From: Candidatus Gastranaerophilales bacterium
Lineage (GTDB): Bacteria > Cyanobacteriota > Vampirovibrionia > Gastranaerophilales > Gastranaerophilaceae
Assembly: GCA_944326625.1 (NCBI GenBank)
Contig: CALVER010000027.1
Location: 1-11,835, forward strand
DNA: 11,835 bases
Reading direction: 5' to 3'
Part shown: in pieces, positions 7,303 to 11,835 of the stretch
How the letters are laid out: each line of letters opens with the position of its first letter
Numbering within the stretch: position 1 is the stretch's first letter
Position numbers and translations under genes: made by a program
The notes under the pieces: generated by a model
Databases searched by the model: none
What the model was told of the DNA's origin: nothing
The model's input: the letters and a program-made list of their open reading frames with translations, nothing else

Positions 7303-8676
7303 TTAGCCTCTGCTGTATCCGATGCGTGTTCTTTTGCGTTCTTCTTTGTAATTGTCTTCTTTAATCTTAAGGTTCTGGTTGTTTTCTATTGCGTCGTAAA
7401 AATCTTCTTTAACAATATTACGCCTGTGGTCTTTTCGGGCTCTGTCAGAGGCTTTATCAGCAAGGATTACGATTGCGCTTGTCGGAAAACCGTCCAATTT
7501 TTCGGCAATTTCTTTTAAATCATTCGGATTTGAGGCCAGCGGAACACCTTTGAGCCATTTGTTTAACGTCTTTTTCAAAACTTCTTCACGTGTTTCATCA
7601 TCCGGCATTCCGATATAAACCTGTGCATCAAACCTGCGTTTGATTGCGTCATCTACTATATCGTATTTATTCGTTGCGCCGAGGACTATGACATTTCTGT
7701 CTCTTGCGGTTTCAATCAGGTTTAAAAGCGTGCTCATCTGTTTCAAATCCTCGCTTGTTGCCTCGCCGTCCCTTCCTTTTGCCAGCCCGTCTATTTCATC
7801 TATGAATAAAAAGCATGGTGTATCAAGCATTTGCGCGCATTCGGCAACATAGTTAAATACGGCTTCATAATTCTTAGAGGTCTGGTTTATATAGGACGAA
7901 CCGGCTTTGCTGACTTTTAATTTAAACAACGGGATTTCGGATTCCACTGAAAGTGCTTCCACAATTGAAGTTTTTCCGCATCCCGGAGGCCCGTAGAGCA
8001 TAATCCCTCGCGGTGAGCGTTTGCCGTATTCCGCAAAATCCTGTTTTGCTTCCTCAGGGTGGGTTGCCGGATAAATTATTTTGTCATAAAGTTCGCCCTT
8101 GAGTTCGTGCATCCCTCCGAGACTTTCAAACCCTTTGGGGCTTGAAAATGTGGGTTGAAATCTTTCCACAATCTCGGGAGTTTCGGCTATTTTGCTGATT
8201 ACGTTTGTTATTTTGTCCGATTTGGTAATTGGTTTTGCCTCAGTTTTTGAATTTTGATTAATAAAAAACTGTACATCTTCGTCATCTGAAAAAACATCTT
8301 CTGATATAAATATTGCAAATTCGTCAGCCGCGACCTTTTGCCACGGTATATCTTCAGGGTCGTAATTTTTGGGCACTTCATTTAAATAAGACTTTTGTTC
8401 TCTTTTAGGGTAATTTAATTCGGGATATTTGATGTCAACCAGTTCCATAAGCGTATATTTAGGCGAAAGAAATGCGTTCAAAAAGTCATCTTCTTCCGTT
8501 TCATCTTTGCTTGTGCGGATTAATTCTTCCGTGCTGTTGCAGTAGTTATTGAGATTTCTTATGGTATTTGCCATTTCATCATCCGGCGCTGCAGTGTCCA
8601 GCTTCTGATTAAGCTGTTTATTTAATCTCTTATTATATCCGAATGTTGGTGCATAACTTATTTTTTGTATACGCAT
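7303..8676 (-). CDS. AAA+ ATPase of the classic (FtsH/Cdc48/spastin-like) type with unknown N-terminal region
   Basis: The 457-residue protein has one AAA module at ~185-400: GGMHELKGEL, Walker A GPPGCGKT (229-236), Walker B CFLFIDEID (288-296), sensor-1 Asn in GATNKYD (Asn336), and arginine finger candidates RRFD (347-348). All ATPase residues look intact. Residues 1-180 match no domain I know. They begin with a leader-like IQKISYAPTFGYNKRL and are acidic and Asn-rich. There is no signal peptide, membrane segment or FtsH-type zinc-protease motif. The C-terminus (~430-457) is basic. Nothing identifies the substrate; remodelling of a protein complex is the general family role. The start at 8676 has AAAAAGGGGT (8691-8682) with GGGG 6 nt before the ATG, the same ribosome-site 10-mer as the AsmA-like gene. 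It lies 78 bp downstream of nifS. Confidence 0.88.
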   Translation of the reverse strand: MRIQKISYAPTFGYNKRLNKQLNQKLDTAAPDDEMANTIRNLNNYCNSTEELIRTSKDETEEDDFLNAFLSPKYTLMELVDIKYPELNYPKREQKSYLNEVPKNYDPEDIPWQKVAADEFAIFISEDVFSDDEDVQFFINQNSKTEAKPITKSDKITNVISKIAETPEIVERFQPTFSSPKGFESLGGMHELKGELYDKIIYPATHPEEAKQDFAEYGKRSPRGIMLYGPPGCGKTSIVEALSVESEIPLFKLKVSKAGSSYINQTSKNYEAVFNYVAECAQMLDTPCFLFIDEIDGLAKGRDGEATSEDLKQMSTLLNLIETARDRNVIVLGATNKYDIVDDAIKRRFDAQVYIGMPDDETREEVLKKTLNKWLKGVPLASNPNDLKEIAEKLDGFPTSAIVILADKASDRARKDHRRNIVKEDFYDAIENNQNLKIKEDNYKEERKRTRIGYSRG

Positions 8677-8754
8677 TTTATACCCCTTTTTTTATTTTAA
8701 ATCAGGGCATGGAATTTTTTGCCGTAGTTTTGGTGTAATCTTTACAATTAGTAA

Positions 8755-9939
8755 TTATTTATGAGCCTTAAGTGCGGCAAGTTCATCCTGATAAGGCGAA
8801 ATTGCAGTGATTTTTTCGATAATTTCCGGCATTTTTTCACAAACGTAATCAATTTCTTTTTCTGTCGTAAATCTGCTCAATGAAAACCTTATGCTGCCGT
8901 GGATTGCGGTAAACGGAACATTCATTGCTCTTAAAACATGGCTCGGCTCTAAAGAGCCTGATGTACAGGCGCTGCCTGAACTTGCGCAGATTCCCAAATC
9001 ACTCATGTGTAATAAAATCAGTTCGCCTTCAACGTATTCAAACCCTATGTTGGTTGTATTCGGAACTCTGTTGGAAACGCCTGTATTGAGTCTGGAATTG
9101 TATATATTTTTCAAAATATTTTTCTCAAGTTTATCTCTCAGACGTTTAACTTCAGTCAATTCGTATTTCAATCCGTCCATTGCAAGTTCAGCGGCTTTTG
9201 CCATACCTGCTATATATGGCACGTTTTCCGTACCTGCGCGTTTGCCGCGTTCCTGATGACCTCCGACGATTAGGGGTGTGATAAGTGTTTTTGAATTTAC
9301 GTACAATGCTCCGACGCCTTTTGGTGCGTGGAATTTGTGACCTGAAATTCCGAGTAAATCAATTCCGTTTTCCTGTACGTCAAGAGGAATTTTTCCCGCA
9401 GCCTGAACAGCGTCTACGAAAAATTTTGTATCAGGGCTTTTTGATTTTATAATTTCGGAAATCTTTTTAATCGGGAAAATAACCCCTGTTTCGTTGTTAG
9501 CCCACATAACGGATACCAGCGCCGTATCAGTGGTGATTGCGGCTTCTAATTGTTCCAAGTCCAAGTCGCCGTTTGAATTTACGCCTATATAGTCAACTTT
9601 GTATCCCTGTTTTTCAAGTGTTTGATAAAGATTCAAAACGCACGGGTGTTCAACTTTTGTGGTTATAATGTGTTTTTTTGATTTGTTGTAGTTTAAAACG
9701 CCTTTTATTGCGGTATTGGCGCTTTCTGAGCCGCAGGAGGTGAAAATAATTTCTTTTTCGTCTTTTGCGTTTAAAAAGTCTTTCAAAACTCCTCTTGCTT
9801 CTTTGAGCGCATTTGAGGCTTTTTTGCTGAAATTATACATGCTTGACGGGTTTGCGTATTCTTCTTTGAAATACGGCATCATAGCGTCAAGAACACGTTC
9901 ATCTATTTTTGTTGTTGCGTTGTTGTCTAAATATATCAT
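8755..9939 (-). CDS. nifS: Cysteine desulfurase, NifS/IscS class I
   Basis: This PLP enzyme removes sulfur from L-cysteine, forming alanine and an enzyme persulfide that is passed to a scaffold. The 394 residues begin with the canonical MIYLDNNATT. Visible PLP and active-site elements are EHPC (His98), WANNETG (146-152), DAVQAAGK with Asp176 and Gln179, and the Schiff-base lysine in GISGHKFHAPKG (Lys202). The catalytic Cys is Cys325, in SSGSACTSGSLEPSHVL; the 12-residue stretch from SSGSAC to the PSHV motif is typical of class I (NifS/IscS) rather than SufS-type. The start codon overlaps the nifU stop in ATGA (9939-9936), so the two are translationally coupled. No terminator is obvious after the stop. 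Calling it nifS rather than iscS rests on the modular NifU partner. Confidence 0.95.
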   Translation of the reverse strand: MIYLDNNATTKIDERVLDAMMPYFKEEYANPSSMYNFSKKASNALKEARGVLKDFLNAKDEKEIIFTSCGSESANTAIKGVLNYNKSKKHIITTKVEHPCVLNLYQTLEKQGYKVDYIGVNSNGDLDLEQLEAAITTDTALVSVMWANNETGVIFPIKKISEIIKSKSPDTKFFVDAVQAAGKIPLDVQENGIDLLGISGHKFHAPKGVGALYVNSKTLITPLIVGGHQERGKRAGTENVPYIAGMAKAAELAMDGLKYELTEVKRLRDKLEKNILKNIYNSRLNTGVSNRVPNTTNIGFEYVEGELILLHMSDLGICASSGSACTSGSLEPSHVLRAMNVPFTAIHGSIRFSLSRFTTEKEIDYVCEKMPEIIEKITAISPYQDELAALKAHK

Positions 9940-10763
9940 ACTTCTATAACCTCAATATCTTCATCCAGTGCGGTTTTAAGCGTCTGTTCCACAAACCTTT
10001 TTATTGTCAGGGTTGCATTTTTGCAGGAGGAACATTTGCCGTGAAGTTTTACGTAAATTTTGTTGTCCTGTATGTCAACAAGGTTAATGTCTCCGCCGTC
10101 TTTTTGGAGTTCGGGGGAGATTTGGGTTTCAATTATGTTGTTTATTTTCAAAATTCTCTGCGTCGGCGAAAGTTTGGGTTCTGATTTTTCTTTTGCATAA
10201 TATGTGTCGATTATGTCTTGAATAAGCCCTTTGCATTTGCCGCAGGCACCGCCGGCTTTTGTGTAGTTTGTAACTTCTTCAACTGTTTTGAGTCCGTTTT
10301 GTTTAATTGCGTCCCAAATGAGATTTTCTGTTACGTTGAAGCAGGTACAGACGATTTTTTCCGGCTTTTCAGGTTCTCTTAAATCATCCAGATCCTGATA
10401 GTCGCCCCAATTTTTCAGAGCATCTTCAAGCGCTTCATAGCCCATAACCGAGCAGTGCATCTTCTCCGGCGGCAGTCCGCCCAATTCATCGGCAATGTCT
10501 TTGTTGGTAATCTTTCTGACTTCGTCTACTGATTTTCCGATAATCATTTCGGTTAAAATACTTGAACTTGCAACGGCAGAGCCGCATCCGAAGGTCTGAA
10601 ATTTTGCATCGGTTACGATATTATCTTTTATCTTTAAATATATTTTTAACTGGTCACCGCAGGTTAGAGAGCCGGCGCTTCCGATTGCGTCCGCGTCATC
10701 AATTTTCCCGACATTTCTCGGGTTTCTGTAGTGATCCATTACTTTTTCCGAATAATCCCACAT
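9936..10763 (-). CDS. nifU: Modular Fe-S cluster scaffold NifU (IscU + [2Fe-2S] + Nfu domains)
   Basis: NifU receives sulfur from NifS, builds Fe-S clusters and hands them to apoproteins. All three domains of full-length NifU are present in 275 residues. The IscU-like domain (1-~120) has cysteines 35 (LTCGD), 60 (FGCGSAVASS) and 104 (KMHCSVMGYEAL). The central Bfd-like [2Fe-2S] domain has Cys139, Cys141, Cys174 and Cys177 (CTC…CGKC). The C-terminal Nfu domain (~203-275) has Cys244 and Cys247 (GKCSSCKNA). No key cysteine is missing. The family usually appears in diazotrophs, and in Campylobacterota such as Helicobacter as the housekeeping system. No nif structural gene is visible here, so a housekeeping role is inferred. 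The start at 10763 has GGAG (10775-10772, spacing 8). It is the first gene of the pair and carries its own candidate promoter. Confidence 0.96.
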   Translation of the reverse strand: MWDYSEKVMDHYRNPRNVGKIDDADAIGSAGSLTCGDQLKIYLKIKDNIVTDAKFQTFGCGSAVASSSILTEMIIGKSVDEVRKITNKDIADELGGLPPEKMHCSVMGYEALEDALKNWGDYQDLDDLREPEKPEKIVCTCFNVTENLIWDAIKQNGLKTVEEVTNYTKAGGACGKCKGLIQDIIDTYYAKEKSEPKLSPTQRILKINNIIETQISPELQKDGGDINLVDIQDNKIYVKLHGKCSSCKNATLTIKRFVEQTLKTALDEDIEVIEV

Positions 10764-10777
10764 AGTTTTTTCTCCAT

Positions 10778-10806
10778 ACTAAAATTGTAGCTCAAAAAAT
10801 TTTAGT
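10778..10806 (-). promoter_or_regulatory. Perfect 9-bp inverted repeat (candidate operator) at the nifU promoter
   Basis: ACTAAAATT at 10778-10786 is perfectly complementary to 10798-10806, with an 11-nt spacer (centre to centre 20 bp, about two helical turns). On the - strand the upstream arm begins right after the candidate -35 and the downstream arm overlaps the last three bases of the -10. A dimeric repressor bound here would block polymerase. Fe-S assembly operons are often controlled by Rrf2-family regulators (IscR, SufR), but this is not a clear IscR box and no regulator gene is visible. Confidence 0.45.
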
Positions 10807-10812
10807 TTTAAA
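10784..10812 (-). promoter_or_regulatory. Candidate sigma-70-type promoter of nifU-nifS
   Basis: On the - strand, TTTAAA (10812-10807; 4 of 6 to TTGACA) and TACAAT (10789-10784; 5 of 6 to TATAAT) are 17 bp apart. Transcription would start near 10777 with a ~14-nt leader, close to what is predicted for the AsmA-like gene. The surrounding DNA is very AT-rich, so other -10-like sequences exist. Confidence 0.38.
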
Positions 10813-10838
10813 GTTAATTAATATAATTTTAATGTTTT

Positions 10839-10902
10839 AAAGACGTTAGGTCGATAGGATGATAAGACGTTAAGTCGCTAAGACGTTAAGTCGTTAAGTT
10901 CA
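10839..10902 (+). repeat. Tandem array of eight 8-bp units, consensus TAAGWCGT (left array)
   Basis: Eight adjacent units start at 10839, 10847, 10855, 10863, 10871, 10879, 10887 and 10895. Units 4 and 6 are identical (TAAGACGT). Units 5 and 7 (TAAGTCGC, TAAGTCGT) differ only in the last base. Units 1-3 and 8 are more diverged. TAAGACGT and TAAGTCGY alternate, giving a higher-order 16-bp period in 10863-10894. All units except the first begin with TAA or TAG. Confidence 0.85.
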
Positions 10903-10978
10903 TTTCATCAATCAGTAGCGTACATATCCCAAATAGATTTTATTAAAGAACTTAACGTCTCATCGTCTTATCGACTTA
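10871..10978. repeat. Imperfect long inverted repeat formed by the two 8-bp arrays
   Basis: Bases 10871-10901 are complementary to 10948-10978 at 27 of 31 positions, with a 46-nt loop (10902-10947). The innermost seven base pairs are perfect. A transcript through either strand could form a long hairpin. On the - strand it would fold directly at the end of the LD-carboxypeptidase message, about 100 nt before the nifU start region. There is no immediate T-run, so classical intrinsic termination is uncertain. Confidence 0.7.
10948..10978 (-). repeat. Inverted 8-bp unit array (right array) containing the stop codon of the LD-carboxypeptidase gene
   Basis: On the - strand three full units and one partial one run from 10978: TAAGTCGA, TAAGACGA, TGAGACGT and TAAGTTC. 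The TAA of the second unit (10970-10968) is the stop codon of the LD-carboxypeptidase gene, and the first unit supplies most of its last three codons (Ile-Ser-Arg). Confidence 0.8.
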
Positions 10979-11835
10979 TTATCCCCTTCCCATCGAGGAA
11001 TACTTTTGCACCGTATGGCAGGGTAATTTTTTGAGCTCCGTGCGTAATCTTAAACCCGCCGATTACAGGTATGTTAAGTTTTTCACCGATTTCTTTAAAT
11101 AATTCATCAAGCCGTTCGGGGTTGTCGACTTCCAAAAAATCACCGGGGATAAACCCTTTGATATTTCGGGTGAATTTATCAATATTAATCAATTGTGTTA
11201 GCATTTTATCGATTTTGTATGCGGGTTCGTTCAAATCTTCCGCAAAAAATATAAAATCTTCATCCGGTATAAAATCCTGTCCGCAAAGCGATACAAGGGT
11301 CGCGAGATTTCCTCCCCACAAAATTCCCTCTGCACTGCCGGATTTGTAAATCTTCGGCGTGTCAGGCTTAAACATTAATTCATCTGCGGTGACGGCATTA
11401 AAAAACGATTGTACGGTGAATTTGTCGGGATTTTCCGCCCCGAAATCACCTGATGCCATTGGACCGTGAAATGTCATAAGATTTGATTTTTTCAAAAACA
11501 TTGCGCAGAGCGCCGTAATATCAGAATACCCGCAGAAAATTTTCGGATTTTCGCGGATTAAATCGTAATCAATCTTTTTGATAAGCCTTATTGCGCCATA
11601 GCCCCCGCGCATACAGATTATGGCATTGATTTCGGGAGTTTTGAAGAATCGGTGAAGTTCTCCAAGCCTTTTTTCGTCCTCTCCCGCCATACCGTGAAAT
11701 TCTTCAAATGCATTATCGCTCAAAATAACATTATAGCCGAGTGTTTCAAAAAAAATTCTCGCGCGTAATATGCTTTCTTTATCCTCTATAGCGCCTGAGG
11801 TTGCAAGAATTCCGATTGTGTCGCCTTTTTTTAAT
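10968..11835 (-). CDS. LD-carboxypeptidase (peptidase family S66), 5' end outside window
   Basis: Family S66 enzymes release the terminal D-Ala from murein tetrapeptides (L,D-carboxypeptidase, peptidoglycan recycling) or act on related substrates such as microcin. The frame is open to the right edge. Upstream of a TTG at 11723 it still encodes family sequence (KKGDTIGILATSGAIED, then FFETLGYNVIL), so that TTG is internal and the true start lies just beyond 11835. About 288 residues are visible, against a usual ~300. Counting from the first full codon, the catalytic triad is intact: Ser104 in GYSDIT, Glu199 in FFAEDLNEPAYK, His265 in ITHGAQ before LPYGAKVFLD. The MRGGYGAIRL motif is also present. 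The last codons and the stop lie inside an 8-bp repeat array, so the extreme C-terminus may be repeat-derived. An export signal cannot be judged without the N-terminus. Confidence 0.93.
   Translation of the reverse strand, partial: LKKGDTIGILATSGAIEDKESILRARIFFETLGYNVILSDNAFEEFHGMAGEDEKRLGELHRFFKTPEINAIICMRGGYGAIRLIKKIDYDLIRENPKIFCGYSDITALCAMFLKKSNLMTFHGPMASGDFGAENPDKFTVQSFFNAVTADELMFKPDTPKIYKSGSAEGILWGGNLATLVSLCGQDFIPDEDFIFFAEDLNEPAYKIDKMLTQLINIDKFTRNIKGFIPGDFLEVDNPERLDELFKEIGEKLNIPVIGGFKITHGAQKITLPYGAKVFLDGKGIISR

Noticed and set aside
8677..8754. Terminator between nifS and the AAA+ gene
   Set aside because: Only a short AT palindrome (8746-8756) and no stable stem with a T-run; the AAA+ gene may be partly read through from nifS, or use a weak TAAAAT -10 (8699-8694) lacking a good -35.
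8891..9256. 121-codon open frame on the + strand inside nifS
   Set aside because: It is antisense to the catalytic-Cys region of a strongly conserved gene, so the frame follows from that gene's codon use.
9936..10763. Part of a nitrogen-fixation cluster
   Set aside because: No nifHDKENB or electron-transfer gene is visible; modular NifU and NifS also occur as a housekeeping pair.
10839..10902. CRISPR array
   Set aside because: Units are 8 bp and directly adjacent, without 30-bp-class spacers; no cas gene is present.
11721..11723. TTG as start of the LD-carboxypeptidase gene
   Set aside because: 37 further codons upstream in frame encode the expected N-terminal family sequence up to the window edge.

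Overview
The window most likely comes from a gut-type, non-photosynthetic relative of Cyanobacteria (Gastranaerophilales / Vampirovibrionia, formerly Melainabacteria). This rests on three things: AT-rich, densely packed DNA; an AAA+ ATPase whose N-terminus carries a short leader of the kind I recall from that group (…PTFGYNK…); and an exported protein built from RLxxLExxxFG-type repeats that I associate with the same lineage. The long AsmA-like protein fits a cell with an outer membrane. The assignment is from memory of these families and was not checked by a search.

Layout. Bases 1-6232 are on the + strand. They hold the 3' part of a COG3581-type (2-hydroxyacyl-CoA dehydratase/activase-related) gene, a six-helix membrane protein and miaA (tRNA dimethylallyltransferase), which look like one operon with short or negative spacing. 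A 1120-residue AsmA-like envelope protein follows with its own candidate promoter. Bases 6229-11835 are on the - strand. Read in the direction of transcription (right to left) they hold an LD-carboxypeptidase (5' end outside the window), a 204-bp gap with an 8-bp repeat element, nifU-nifS (overlapping by 4 bp), an AAA+ ATPase and the repeat protein with a signal peptide. The two blocks converge at base 6230, where one palindromic CTAG supplies both stop codons.

How the genes work together. NifU (scaffold) and NifS (sulfur donor) form a complete minimal Fe-S assembly pair. No nitrogenase gene is visible, so they probably serve housekeeping Fe-S assembly; the first gene's product may be one client. 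MiaA modifies tRNA. The AsmA-like protein, the LD-carboxypeptidase and the exported repeat protein are all envelope-related. I see no tRNA, rRNA, CRISPR array, phage gene or transposase.

Most unusual structure. In the 10.84-10.98 kb gap, two oppositely oriented arrays of 8-bp units (consensus TAAGWCGT) can fold on each other. Nearly every unit begins with a stop codon, and one of them is the stop codon of the LD-carboxypeptidase gene. A second point is a pair of perfect inverted repeats with the same 11-nt spacing and a shared core (TARAATT-N11-AATTYTA), just upstream of nifU and of the repeat-protein gene. No gene-free stretch exceeds 300 bp.
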